NCBI GenBank assembly: GCA_024364735.1
Contig: JAGFNQ010002617.1
Span: forward strand, 1 to 64,000
DNA: 64,000 nt
DNA from: Boesenbergia rotunda
Lineage: Eukaryota; Streptophyta; Magnoliopsida; Zingiberales; Zingiberaceae
Direction of reading: 5' to 3'
Shown: positions 48,358-60,139 of the stretch, piece by piece
Layout of the letters: each line of letters opens with the position of its first letter
Position numbering within the stretch: the first letter of the stretch is position 1
Notes under the pieces: model-generated
What the model was told of the DNA's origin: nothing
Databases searched by the model: none
The model's input: only the letters and a program-made list of their open reading frames with translations
Made by a program: the position numbers and the translations under genes

Positions 48358-48358
48358 N
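48358..48358. other. Ambiguous base (N), probable assembly join
   Basis: The only non-ACGT base in the window. To its left the sequence stops in the middle of the integrase region (GAAGGCCTGTT). To its right it resumes inside the 145-bp tandem repeat (ACTTATAACTTGCC). Confidence 0.9.
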
Positions 48359-48718
48359 ACTTATAACTTGCCTTAGCAAGAGTCTGGACACCGTCCCGAC
48401 TTACCTCGGGTCGAACGTGTACCGCCACGCCCGACCGGGCCCGACCGAACGTGGAACGCCACGCCCGATCGGCGCCGGGTCCGGTGGGTGCGTGAGAACA
48501 AGCTCACTTATAACTTTCAGGGGTGATCTTTTCTGGAGAGTTAGAGTTTTTGCTATCCATTCTTTTGAGTACAGTTACAAGCATCATTCCTCTCCTCCCT
48601 CCTCACGGTACAATTTCAGATGCACTGCGCTCCAGGGTCGCCCTAGGCGCTTCCCTTGAGCATCTTGCAGATAGTATACTCCCGATCCCAGTGCCTCGAC
48701 CACTAGAAATGGGCCACT

Positions 48719-51420
48719 CTATGGGGGCTCTAGTTTACCTACTTCTCCAACGGGCTTGACTCTTTTCCATACCTTGTCCCCGACCTGGAAGTGTCGGGGT
48801 ATAACTTTCTGGTTGTATCGGTTCCGCATCCTCTGCTGGTAAGCGACCATGCGGACGGTAGCCTTAGCTCGGACCTCCTCAATCAGGTCTAGCTCAGCTC
48901 GTCTCTTCTCTGCATTGTCTTCCCCATATAAATGCCTCCTGTCAGATTCACAGCCGACCTCCATGGGGACTACTGCTTCACTGCCATAGACCAACTGGAA
49001 GGGGGTGCATCCCGACCCCTCTTTGGGCGTGGTGCGAAGGGCCCAGAGGACCCCTGGCAACTCATCCACCCAGGATCCGTCGACCTGATCCAACTTAACC
49101 TTGAGCCCTTTTAGTATCTCTCTATTAGCTACTTCTGCCTGGCCATTACTCTGGGGGTATGCTACGGATGTGAAGGCCTGTTTGATCCCGAACTCCTTAT
49201 ACCAATTTCTGATGATCCGACCTTGAAACTGCCGACCATTGTATGATACCAACTTATGAGGTATGCCGTACCGGCATAAAATATTCTGCCAAAGGAATTT
49301 CTTCACTGCTTGCTCCGTGATCCGAGCCAGGGCTTCTGCCTCGATCCACTTGGAGAAGTAATCTACTGCCACCAATAGGAATTGCTTCTGACCGGCTGCT
49401 CTAGGGAAGGGTCCCATTATATCCATGCCCCACTGATCAAAGGGACATGATGCAGTGGACGCTCGCAACATCTCCACCGGTCGGTGAGACAGATTCTGGT
49501 ACTTCTGACAAGAAAGACAGGAAGCAGCCATCCTCTCTGCATCCCTTTGAAGGGTCGGCCAAAAGTAACCGGCCAGCAAGACCTTCCGAGCCATGGACCG
49601 ACCTCCTGAGTGATTTCCGCAGCACCCCAAATGCACTTCTCTAAGTACATAGTCTGCATCTTCCTTTTCGAGACACCTGGCTAGAGGTCGGGAAAAAGCC
49701 CGTTTGTACAATGCGTCCCCGATCAGGGTGAACCGGGCTGCTCTGATCTTCAATATTCGAGCTTGCTTGGGGTGGTCTGGAAGAGTTCTATCCTTTAGGT
49801 AGGTGATGAATGGAGCTCTCCAATCCCCCTCTATCTCCATTTTTGCCTCCCTCTCGACCTGAGCCACTAACATGACTTGAGGAGAAGGCTTGGGGAAGAC
49901 CCATGGATGGACAGAACTAGCCAGCCGGGCTAACTCATCCGCCTTGGCGTTGTCCCCTCGGGGGATCTGCGTAATTTGAACTTCTTGAAATTCTGCCTGT
50001 AATTGTTGATATGCCTCTACGTAAGCTTGTAATTTCTCATCGTTCACTTCAAACCGCCCGGCCACCTGTTGAGTCACTAATTGGGAATCAGAGTACAAGA
50101 TGACCCGAGTGGCCCCGACCTGTCTGGCTGCTTGGAGGCCTGCTAAAAGGGCTTCGTATTCTGCTTGGTTATTGGTAGCACTATACTCTAGGCGTACGGC
50201 CAAATGGATGGGGTCTCCCTTGGGAGACATCAATAAGACCCCGACGCCACTCCCTGTCCGGGTGGCTGACCCGTCCACGTATATTTTCCAGACCTCCTCC
50301 TCCTTCTCTGCATGAAGTTCGCTTAAGAAATCTGCTAAGGCCTGAGCTTTGATTGCAGTTCTGGGCTGATACTGAATATCATATTCGCTAAGTTCAGTAG
50401 TCCACTTGACCATCCGACCTGAGACTTCAGGGTTGATCAAGACTTTCCCGAGTGTGCTATTGGTCAGCACTCGGATAGAATGAGCCAGAAAATAGGGTCG
50501 CAATCGCCGGGCCATCAACACAAGGACATAAGCTAATTTCTCGAGTGTAGTATACCTACACTCGGCCTCTTTAAATAAATGCCCAAAGAAATAGACCGGC
50601 TGCTGCTCGATCTCTTTCTGGGTTACAAGCACAGCACTCGCAGCTTCCTCAGTAGCAGATAGGTAAACATACAAGGGCTCTCCTTCCTCGGGCTTGGCTA
50701 GTATTGGCAGACTAACTAAGTATGCCTTCAATTCTTCGAAAGCTCGGTCACACTCGGCATCCCACTGGAACTTGGAGGCCTTACGTAGGATCTTGAAAAA
50801 TGGCAGACTTCTGTCGGCAGACCTGGAGATGAATCTGGACAAGGCCGTGATCCTCCCAGTCAGGCGCTGAACTTCCTTTAGGTTTTTAGGTGGTGGCATG
50901 TCTAGCAGCGCTTTCACCTTGCCTGGATTGGCTTCTATTCCTCGCTCGGTCAGGATGTAGCCCAGGAATTTCCCGCTCTTGGCTCCGAACAGACATTTTG
51001 TAGGATTGAGTTTGAGGCCATACCTTCGCAGGGTGCAACAAGTTTCTTGTACATCTACAATGAGGTCGGCAGCCCGGGCAGACCTGATGAGGATGTCATC
51101 CACGTACACTTCCACATTTCTGCCGAGCTGCTCTTTGAAGACTTTGTTCATCAGCCTCTGATAAGTTGCCCCGGCGTTCTTGAGTCCGAAGGGCATAACC
51201 ATGTAGCAATAGGTACCTTCGGCAGTGACAAAGCTGACCTTTTCCTGATCACCCGGGTACAATGGGACTTGGTGATACCCCTGATAGGCATCAAGCATGC
51301 AAATAAGTTCGCTTCCCGCGGTGGAGTCCACCATCTGATCTATTCGGGGCAGCGGGTAACAGTCCTTTGGGCAGGCTTTGTTCAGATCTCTGAAATCAAT
51401 GCATATCTCCACTTGTCTCC
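48719..51420 (-). pseudogene. Tat pol, downstream part: reverse transcriptase, two RNase H domains, integrase
   Basis: 897-codon frame. Reverse transcriptase: IDFRDLNKACPKDCYPLPRID, then the intact catalytic YVDD in VEVYVDDILI. RNase H follows, then a second archaeal-type RNase H (IYVDGSATRTGSGVGVLL..YSDSQLV..NAKADELARL). Integrase: zinc motif (HLGCCGNH..CLSCQ) intact and first catalytic Asp in WGMDIMGPF. The second catalytic residue is Tyr in LVSYNGRQF (49243-49241) where the family has Asp; the Glu in YPQSNGQAE is present. The frame ends at TAG (48719) just after GKLEPP, where the nearby copy has Trp. At its start it is one frame off from the upstream part (51413-51420). As it stands it cannot make a working polyprotein. 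Confidence 0.93.
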
Positions 51421-53736
51421 CGGCTTGGAGACCAGCACCACATTGGCCAACCAGGCCGGGAACTGCACTTCTCGGATGTGTCCTGCCTTCAGCAACCTCT
51501 CCACCTCAGCTTGGATTATCTTATTCTGTTCAGGGCTGAAATCTCTTTTTCTCTGCTTCACGGGTCGGGCATCTGGGTACACGTGTAGCTTATGTTCCAT
51601 AACCTCGGGCCTGACCCCCTTCAGATCTTGCTGAGACCAGGCAAACACATCTTGATTCCGTGTTAAACACTCTATCAAATGCTGCCGGAGGTCGGGCGAC
51701 AGCCCGGGAGCTATCCTCACCTTGGTCTCCTCTCGGTCCAATAAGAGTTGGACCTCTTCCTTTTCTTCCATCATTTCAGCCCAGGGAGAAGGCTGAGAAG
51801 TCTGTACCATGTTACAGCTGGCCGGCGCAGGTCGGAAGGTCTTGCTTACTTCCACTCGGACATCGTTCACATAGCATCGTCGAGCGACCTTCTGATCTCC
51901 CTTGGCTTCACCGACCTGATCTCCTACAGGAAACTTAACCTTCAAATAGAAAGTGGACATCACTGCCCGGAATTCATTCAGGGCTGGTCGGCCTAGGATA
52001 GCATTGTAGGCTGAAGGGGCGTCCACTACCAAGAAGGTAGACCACCTGGTCCTTCTTAAAGGTTCTTCGCCAAGAGATGTGGCTAGCTTGATCTGCCCCA
52101 ACGGATGAACTTCATTCCCCGTGAACCCAAATAAGGGTGTGGCCACGGGCTGTAGCTCGGACATCTCAATTTGTAGTTGCCCGAATGCCTTCAAGTATAA
52201 AATATTCACTGAGCTACCTGAATCCACTATGGTACAGTGGATCTGGTAGTTGGCTATGACCGCCGTGATGACCAGAGCATCATCATGCGATACTTCTATT
52301 CCCTGTAGGTCGGCGGGACCGATGCTAATCTGTGGTCCCTGAGCTTGGGCAGAACTGCAGCCCACTTGATAAATGTCCAGGCGTCGGGCCTGCGGCTTTC
52401 GAGCTCGGTTGGAATCTCCGTAGGTAGGCCCGCCCGAGATGACATTGATGGACCCATGCACGGAATTTTGCTGATTGGCTTGTTCCTCGCTGGTGTTATC
52501 CGGCTCGGGCGAACCAGGAGTCGGGAATAGCCGTCTGGCTATAGGGGCGACTGGTCGGTCTCGGAGCTCGGGCTGGTTAGGTGGTGCTCTTCCTCGGCCC
52601 CGGCCACCTCCTTGATGAGCTCCTCTCGGGCTACCTCGACCGGTGCGGCCCCGACCTCTGCCGGCTTGCCAACAGTCCTGAAGATCGTGTGTATGGCTGT
52701 TGTGGAAGGAACAATAGGGTTGCCACCTAGTCGGGAGATAGCCCTAGGCTACTTGCTGAACTACCCCCCTCTCGACTCCCAGTCGGTGTCCCATAGCTCG
52801 GGGGCTCCTCAGGGGTCCTCCTGGAGGCACACCCCTTTGATGCTGCTGAGGGTTATCGGGCGTAGGCCTGACCTCGGGCCTCCTGGCGGCTTGTGCTTCT
52901 TCAACGTCCACATACTTGCTAGCTTTCCCCAGAAGGCTCTCAAAGTCCTTCGGGGGTTTGCGGATCAAAGACCTGAAGAACTCTCCCTCTTGCAAGCCTT
53001 GCGCGAAGGCACTGACTAACACCTCGGAGGTGGCAGTGGGAACGTCCAGCGCGACTTGATTGAATCTCCTGATATAGGCTTTTAAGGACTCCTTCGGGCC
53101 CTGCTTCATGGTAAATAGATTTAAGCTTGTCTTGTGATGTCTATTACTACTGGCAAAATGTTGCAGAAACAGTTTCTTGAAGTCAGAGAAATCCCTGATC
53201 GATCCCTCTGGGAGCCTGTCGAACCATCGCTGAGCCGGCCCGGCGAGAGTGGTCAGGAAGGCTCAGCACCTAATGTCATCTGGGTACTGATGTAGCATCG
53301 AGGCATTTTCAAACTTCTTCAGGTGTTCTTCTGGATCAGTGGCTCCTCCGTACTCAGCAACGGATGGAGGTCTGAAATGCTTGGGCAGTGGCTCATTCAG
53401 GACTTGACTGGAGAAAGGGCATCCCGTGCGTTCAGTCGGGAACAGCACAAGGGGAGCCTTCCCTTTGCTAGCTCGGGTATGGCTAGATGTAGCTTCATGC
53501 GGATCCGATTGTCCTGCTCCTTCGGCCGGGCCAAACAGCGCTCGGGGAAAGTGAGGGCTGCCTTCCTGTTGAACTCCTCCCTCAGTGCCTACATGAGCGG
53601 TGTGCTCGACCGGGCCCAGTGGGATAGGTCGGGCGGCTGCTAACTGAGCCTCCGCTAAATTCCGGGCCCTGGCTTCGATCAGCAGATCCAAATCCTCTTG
53701 TGAAAGAGTGACGGTCACCCGATTGGAATCACTCAT
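51382..53736 (-). pseudogene. Tat gag and protease, interrupted
   Basis: Starts at ATG 53736 (MSDSNRVTVTLSQEDLDLLI). The Gag capsid region spans RPPSVAEYGGATDPEEHL and, after TGA at 53265-53263, FLTTLAGPAQRWFDRLPEG and FTMKQGPKESLKAYIRRF. A second stop, TAG at 52746-52744, precedes the zinc-knuckle-like CSFHNSHTHDLQDC. The protease has the active-site DSGSS in IVDSGSSVNILY. The frame then runs into the first reverse transcriptase segment (PAWLANVVLVSKPGDKW) and shifts one base near 51413-51420. The TGA may come from CGA by cytosine deamination. Two stops and a frameshift make this non-functional. Confidence 0.88.
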
Positions 53737-53760
53737 CTTCGACTTTCGATCAGGCAAAAG

Positions 53761-53778
53761 TTCCCACAGACGGCGCCA
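53761..53778 (-). other. Primer-binding site
   Basis: The minus strand reads TGGCGCCGTCTGTGGGAA four bases after the 5' LTR, complementary to the 3' end of a tRNA ending in the usual CCA. This is a common PBS in plant Tat-type elements. The exact tRNA was not decided. Confidence 0.75.
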
Positions 53779-53782
53779 AATT

Positions 53783-54664
53783 TGATCCTGTCGACAAGCG
53801 AAGATCGGTTCTCCCTCGAATGACTCGGTCTAACCAAGCCGACCCGGTCTGCTGTAGCTTGGGAGGTCGGACCGAAACAGAGCTCTTAATGCAGTGGAGT
53901 GGTTGTGAATGAACATCGATCCCCCCTCTTTGGAGCCGAAGGGGGGTTTATATAGGGGAAGGAGAAAGGTCTCACTCGTGCGGGATGTCACATCTCACTA
54001 AAGATTAGTTAGGGATTAAGCTAAGTAAGTGGCGATGTGAGACTGACACAGCAGTCTGCCACCCTGTGATCCTACTCCTAATTAATTGCTGGGCGGCCAC
54101 GTCAGATGACGACGACGTCTCTTAACGGAGAGTTTTGACGGAGCCCTTCGAGGGATGAAACTCAAGAACTCGACCTCAATCGTTCAGCCTCGAGAGCGCG
54201 ACCTCGAGAACTCGGCCTCGAGAGCTCAACTTCAGGAGCTCGGCTTCTATCGCTCGACCTCGGGAGGTTGGCCTCGGGAGCTCGGCCTTGAGAGGTGGGT
54301 CCCGGGAGGTCGGCCTTGAGAGCTCGGCCTCGGGAGGTCGGCCTCGAGAGGTCGGCCTCGGGGAGGTCGGCCTTGAGGGGTCGACCTCGAGAGCTCGGCC
54401 TTGAGAGGTCGGCCTCGGGAGGTCGGCCTCGGGAGGTCGGCCTTGAGAGGTCGGCCCCGGGAGGTCGGTCTTAAGAGCTCGGCCTCGGGAGGTCGGCCTT
54501 GGGGGTCGATCTCGAGAGGTCGGTTTCGGGAACTCGGACTCGGGAGGTCTTGATTCCAACTTGAGCTTCGGCCCGCCCCGACCTCTGTTAACCTTGAGCT
54601 GGGTTGAACCGGGTTTTCTCCGACCGGGCTCTCATCCTTGATGAAAAACCGCTCGCCCGGATCA
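53783..54664 (-). repeat. 5' LTR of the Tat element, with TATA box
   Basis: 882 bases, 56 longer than the other LTR because of extra 15-base units at about 54190-54550. The core promoter CCCTATATAAACCCCC lies on the minus strand at about 53943-53957, in a suitable place to start the genomic RNA. The LTRs differ by single substitutions in the first 340 bases (for example CTGGTC against CCGGTC). Confidence 0.92.
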
Positions 54665-54669
54665 GTGAT

Positions 54670-55248
54670 GATCCAAATGACCTCTAATTGACATGAAATT
54701 AATTCTATGTATTTGTCTAATTCTTTTAATTATAATTATGATCTCAAAGGTCAATTTAACCCAATATATTGAGAACAATGCTTTTTTTAATACAATTATA
54801 TTAAGAATAGTGAATGTTTAAAAAATCTAATTCACGTTAAAAAAAGATTGCTCTTAATATATTTAGTCAAATTTATGTTTGAAGACATAGATATAATCAG
54901 AAGAATTTGATGAACACATATGAACTAGTTTCATGTAAATCCGAGGTCGTTTGATCCATCAGTCGATTTTATCCAAAATAAGCTGATGGATCAAACGACA
55001 TCGGATTGATACGAAACTAACTTCTATGTGTTTGTCTAATTCTCCTAATTATATTCATTACCATAAACGTTAATTTGACCCAATTTATTGAGAGCGGTGA
55101 ATTTTTTTATACAAATATATATCGAGAATTATACAAATATATATGAACTAGTTTCATATTAATCTAAGGCAATTTGGTCCATCAGTTAGTGAACTAAGCG
55201 ATCTCGGATTAACACGAAACTAACTTCTATGTATTTATGTAATTCCCC

Positions 55249-55295
<47 letters not shown>

Positions 55296-56100
55296 TCAAG
55301 TGTAACGTAATATATTAAGAGAAATATTGTTTTAACACAAATTTTTATTAAGAGTCGTGATTATTTGAAAAATCTAATTCCGATTAAAAAATGATTGCTC
55401 TTAATATATTGAGTCAAATTAATGTTTAAGCATGTAGATATAATCAGGAAAATTAGACGAACACAAAGGTGCTAGTTTTATATCAATCCGAGATCGTTTG
55501 GTATGTTAGTCAGTTTTATTCAAAATCGACAATTGGATCAAATCATCTCGGATTGGTATGAAAAAAGTTTCTATGTATTCATCTAATTATCTTTATTATA
55601 TCTATACCATCAAACATCATCAATTTGCCTCAATATGTCAAGAGCAGTATATTTTTTAATACGAATTAAATTTTTCGAACACATTCGTCTTAAAAATCCA
55701 TTGCTCTTAATATATTGGGTCGAATAGATGTTTGAAAGATTAGATATAATCAGGGGAACTAGACGCTGAACACATGAAAATTAGTTTCATATCAAACAGA
55801 TGATGTTTGGTTTAGTAGCCAATTTTTAGGTACAATCAGCTAATTGACCAAATATTCTCGGATTGACTTGAAATAAGCTCCTATGTGTTCGTCTACTTTT
55901 TTTTGATTATATCCATTTCCTCAAATATCAATCATTCACGTTCAAAAATTCATTACTCTTAATATATTATGTCAAATAGATGTTTGAGAGCGTAGATATA
56001 ATCAAAAGAACTAGTCGAATATATAAGAATTTGTTTTATGTTAATAGGAAATCGTTTGGTCTATTAACGAATTAATTTTATCCAAAATTAATTTTTTTTG
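54670..56100. repeat. Tandem palindromic repeats, right block
   Basis: About five diverged units of 215-320 bases. Each has inverted arms, for example GAGGTCGTTTGATCCATCAG and CTGATGGATCAAACGACATC around TCGATTTTATCCAAAATAAG at 54950-55000. Arms recur near 55168, 55490, 55805 and 56045. A related unit lies at 40930-41330. Strong hairpin potential; no gene. Confidence 0.7.
55253..55293. repeat. (TA)n microsatellite
   Basis: About 20 TA units inside the palindromic repeat block. Confidence 0.9.
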
Positions 56101-57580
56101 AAAAAAAATCATCAAACGACTGATAATATCAGTCGAGAGTTTTTTTTAAAAATTTGAAAATTTGCATCTAAAGAAAAACCGATTTTATTGGCAAAAAATT
56201 TCTGTCCGATAAAAATATAAATATTAAGGATAAAATGTAAAATGAATTTATGATTTGATTATTTTGAAATTGATATACATGATGTAATAATTTCTAAAAT
56301 TTTACTAAGCGATTCGGTAAAATAGTTGATTTTATTTCGAGTCCCAAATCGAGTTTAAACCAGAAAATCTACAAGTAAAGTTAGGTCGGACCAATTAGTT
56401 CAAAATTGAACTGATCCAACCAATTCAATTGAAATTGAACCCATCCAAATTTTTTTAACATCAATTTGAATTTTCTTTTAATAATACTTAATAAATCCGT
56501 CTAATAAAATGTCAATTAATTTGATTTTTAACTAAACTATCAAATTTATATGATTAGTCACATGATATGGCCTTATCTTCATGTGACACAGTCGTGTCTC
56601 TATGCGACACGGCCGTGTGACCTGCTAACGTAACATCAATTTATTTAATTTAAACGAATAAAAAATTTAAAAATCAAATTTCAACAGAGTTATCTAACAT
56701 AACCAATATTTTTAAGAAAAAAATAAAAAAATCGAAACAATTAAATTGATCTTTTAAATTTGATTGATTAATTCGTTTTAATTGATGCTTAATTACAATG
56801 TATTATAAGGATTATTTTCTTTTGTGGGATAAAAAATTCGAAAGGTTGATTGTTACGAAGCTTTTAAATTTATTTTGATGGTAAATATATTGTTTTCATA
56901 AGATTAGATTAGACACTATAGGATTAACCATTGCAGATGTATGAATCATACATCTATACACAAAAAAAAAAAATTAAATTACGGCTTTTTAACAAAAATA
57001 TCGTACCCAAAAATTAGTATTTATCAACAGGCATACCATGATTTCATCGTTATCAAAGGGCGCACCTATTTTAGTGAACTTCTTCTTATAACTCTCCTGC
57101 CAAATACTGCATATCTTTCTCTTTCTCTTTCTATTTCTCAGTAACGAATTCCGATATAATTGAACATGTTTTTTTCATGACTTCTCATTTTAAAATAATA
57201 TATTATGAAATCGGCTAAAAAATAAGGTAAAGAAATAAAAAATATTTCAATTAAAAAAATATCTCTTCCAACATGATTGCAAAAATATAAAAAGATGATT
57301 TTTTATATTTGATTAATATAAATTAATATATTAAATAATATTTAATAAATACATTAATATATAAAAAATCTATCAAAACACGTAATTTCATATTCAAACC
57401 TAGAGTCTAAAATCGCGCTAGGAGGGCATGTATTCAAGCCTTAGGAGTTGATTTTATCAACTTGATTCTACATTTATTTCTATATAAATGATAGTCAAAC
57501 TTGATAAAAATTAATTTTTATAAAAATTAATTCCTTGCAGATTCTGTATCAACTTGATTTTAAAAAACTATCAGTGTGTT
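56101..57580. other. AT-rich spacer, no gene
   Basis: Runs of A and T, no protein-like frame. A short phrase GTGACACAGTCGTGTCTCTA and TGCGACACGGCCGTGTGAC near 56580-56620 is GC-richer and partly self-complementary. Confidence 0.45.
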
Positions 57581-57581
57581 T

Positions 57582-57962
57582 ATAAATTATGTTGCAATAG
57601 AAATTTTTTAGGTCTATCAGTGAGTTTTCACCAAAACCTACTGATGGACCTAGGATATTTGAATTTCGCAAAACCCAATATCAATAGTTAGAGTTGAGCT
57701 AGGAGATGATATTTTTGGTGTTCAAACTTTTAATGATTATAAATTATGTTGCAATAGGAGTTTTTTAGTCTATCAGTGGGTTTTCACCAAAACCCACTGA
57801 TGGACCTAGGATATTTGGATTTCTCAAAACCCAATATCAATAGTTAAGAGTTTAGCTAAGAGATGATATTTTTGGTGTCCAAACTTTTAATAATTATAAA
57901 TTATGTTGCAATAGGAGAATTTTAGGTTTATCAGTGGGTTTTCACCAAAACCCACTGATGTT
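57582..57962. repeat. Three tandem 155-160-bp repeats, each with a hairpin
   Basis: Units start near 57582, 57736 and 57897. Each contains a hairpin with arms TCAGTGGGTTTT and AAAACCCACTGA around CACC, plus GATGATATTTTTGGTGTYCA. The first unit has changes in both arms (GTGAGTTTT and AAAACCTACT) that only partly compensate. Confidence 0.8.
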
Positions 57963-59911
57963 CTCATACCTTATCAATTGGCACAGAACGATGCAGCAAC
58001 AATGTAGAATCATAGCTTGTTTTAGTAAATCATCCTTATATCTTTAATTTTGCTGATCAATATATATTATTATCTCTCTTAATTATTTTTTTATATTTAT
58101 TAATTTTACAAAACCATGCAAGGCTTGAAATCAGTTGATTTCAGGCCCGGAGTGATTTCAGACCCTGCGTCGGCCTAAAATCATGTGTCATGATAAGTTT
58201 TTTTACGTAAGTCTGAAACGTAAAGAAACATCTCTTTATATTTCTGAAATCACAATAAAAATCGCTGAGCAAAACTACCTTACGTGAGCTCAGAAATACG
58301 AAACATCTCTTTTTCAAAGTTATCACAATATTAAATTCAAAAATATTTTCTGAACAAGGAGCTCTTATTATTTTACAGGAGATGTTAATTTGATTTTTTT
58401 TTTAAAATTGTCAATCTAATACTTCTATTAATTTAAAACGTTATTTTTATGTTTTACTTTGAAACAACGTCATTTTTATTTTTATTGTGATTTTTATTGG
58501 ATACATCCTTTGGTAAAGAGCCGATTAAATTAAGATACATCCATCCCAAACTCGATAAAAGAGGAGGATTATATTAATATATAAATAAATATTATATATA
58601 AATTCCCTAATCTATTATCGAACATCCATACAATTAGTATAATAAAAAAACTCTATTTCAAACAGTTTTCTTTCCAGTGATCCCTCCTACATATATCAAA
58701 GGAACTAGATTCCACTATTAGAATTCTATCTAATTTCTTTAATATCACCCATTTTCAGTTATATCTTAAGGCTAAAATACTTATTAAATATTAACAATTT
58801 CAATTCCTAAAAGGGTTTTTTTTAAAACAATTTTAAACTTTTGAAGATCATTTTGAGAAAATAAAAGAGTATTTTTTAAAAAAAATTATTAATCATTTAT
58901 TGTTGATGATTTAGCACTTTTAAGTGTTGGATATGAATGAATAGACTGATAATTAATGTGTGTGATATTATTATCTTGAGATTAAGGGATCATAATTTTC
59001 ACGATTTATTTTAAGATGATGGAATGTTGAAGACGGACGAATGCTGCCGGATATGAATGGAATGATAGATGGGATGGAATTGCATGAGGAGCATGCCGGA
59101 GAGGTGCCTCGACGAATGGCTGCATGCATGTGGGGTGGAGCCCGGTAGGAGAACATGCAAACGGTGTGACCGAGGTGGGGGCCCATGCTGAGTCAGCATG
59201 CAGCCACGTAGGATAAGCAATGAAGTAATGCTTGAATGACTATAAAGTAGAACAATTCAATTATTGTGATTTTGTGTAATTATAATAATAAAATAGTAGA
59301 ATATCAGGAGAATAATTTGTTTTTTTTCCTAGCATGCAATTTGATGATATTAATTGCCTATCTACTTCCTCATTGCCATAACCTCACATAGATGTTATAA
59401 TTCACCTAATATTTGTTCATCTACCCTTCACTCATTCTGTGTCGGTTGTAAGGACAAACAAAATCTTTCTTCTAAAAAAACTATAGTGAAAGGGAGGGAC
59501 CATGTCTTGATCGAAAACTATATGCTTCCACGCAAAAAAACCCACCTCTATCTATTCCATTGCCTCTTCAAACCATTATCTTGTTTGTTGTCTATTAGAT
59601 CGACTAATCGAATGAACTGACCATTAAAGATCCAAGTGTGTTTGTTATCTTTTGAATCCCTAACTTGTATTTGCATGCTTGATGATGGCGATGATGATAA
59701 TGCTATCGATAAAACATGAGAACACATCTTATTCCTTTCTTCTAATTAATTAAAACACAACAGCTAGCGAATATAAACCATAGTAGTGATTGTAAGATCA
59801 ATGATTATTTGGGATGGAATATTTTCGAACACATTATCTTTCTTCTGCGAGGACCTCTTAATTTTGTATGCAATCGATATGTATATGACATTTGTGTCAG
59901 ACTACTTGCAC

Positions 59912-59979
<68 letters not shown>

Positions 59980-60130
59980 GGTAGATCGTGATATATATGA
60001 AATAAAGAAACCTACCCTGACCAGCGTAGTCAGTAGAGTAATCAATCACCCTAAGGCAGTTGATATAAACCGAATGTGAGCCTCTGTCCCAAAAAATTCT
60101 ATGCCCCGCCTATTCCGTTTCTCGGCGACG
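57963..60130. other. Intergenic, no gene recognised
   Basis: AT-rich to about 59010, then a GC-richer stretch 59020-59215 with several GCATGC motifs and no known domain. AT-rich again to 60000. Confidence 0.4.
59910..59976. repeat. (TA)n microsatellite, interrupted
   Basis: A long run of TA broken once by TTATATA near 59938. Confidence 0.9.
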
Positions 60131-60139
60131 GTCGACGAA

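Larger units (their letters stand above)
41966..54664 (-). mobile_element. Ty3/gypsy Tat-lineage LTR retrotransposon, 12.7 kb
   Basis: Complete element in minus orientation. It is flanked by the 5-bp target-site duplication GTGAT (41961-41965 and 54665-54669). The LTRs begin TGATCC and end GGATCA. The 3' LTR is 41966-42791 and the 5' LTR is 53783-54664. The primer-binding site is at 53778-53761 and the purine tract at about 42805-42796. Sense order is gag, protease, reverse transcriptase, RNase H, a second archaeal-type RNase H, integrase. The second RNase H and the long 3' region with an antisense gene identify the Tat lineage. The LTRs differ by only a few substitutions outside a variable minisatellite, so insertion is recent. 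The sense genes are broken. A single N at 48358 lies inside. Confidence 0.93.

Noticed and set aside
49417..49659. Minus-strand frames inside integrase (for example MLRKSLRRSVHGSEG)
   Set aside because: Out-of-frame shadows of the integrase zinc-binding region.
58141..58330. Repeated TGAAATCA-type phrases suggesting a structured element
   Set aside because: Too irregular to define ends or a fold by eye.
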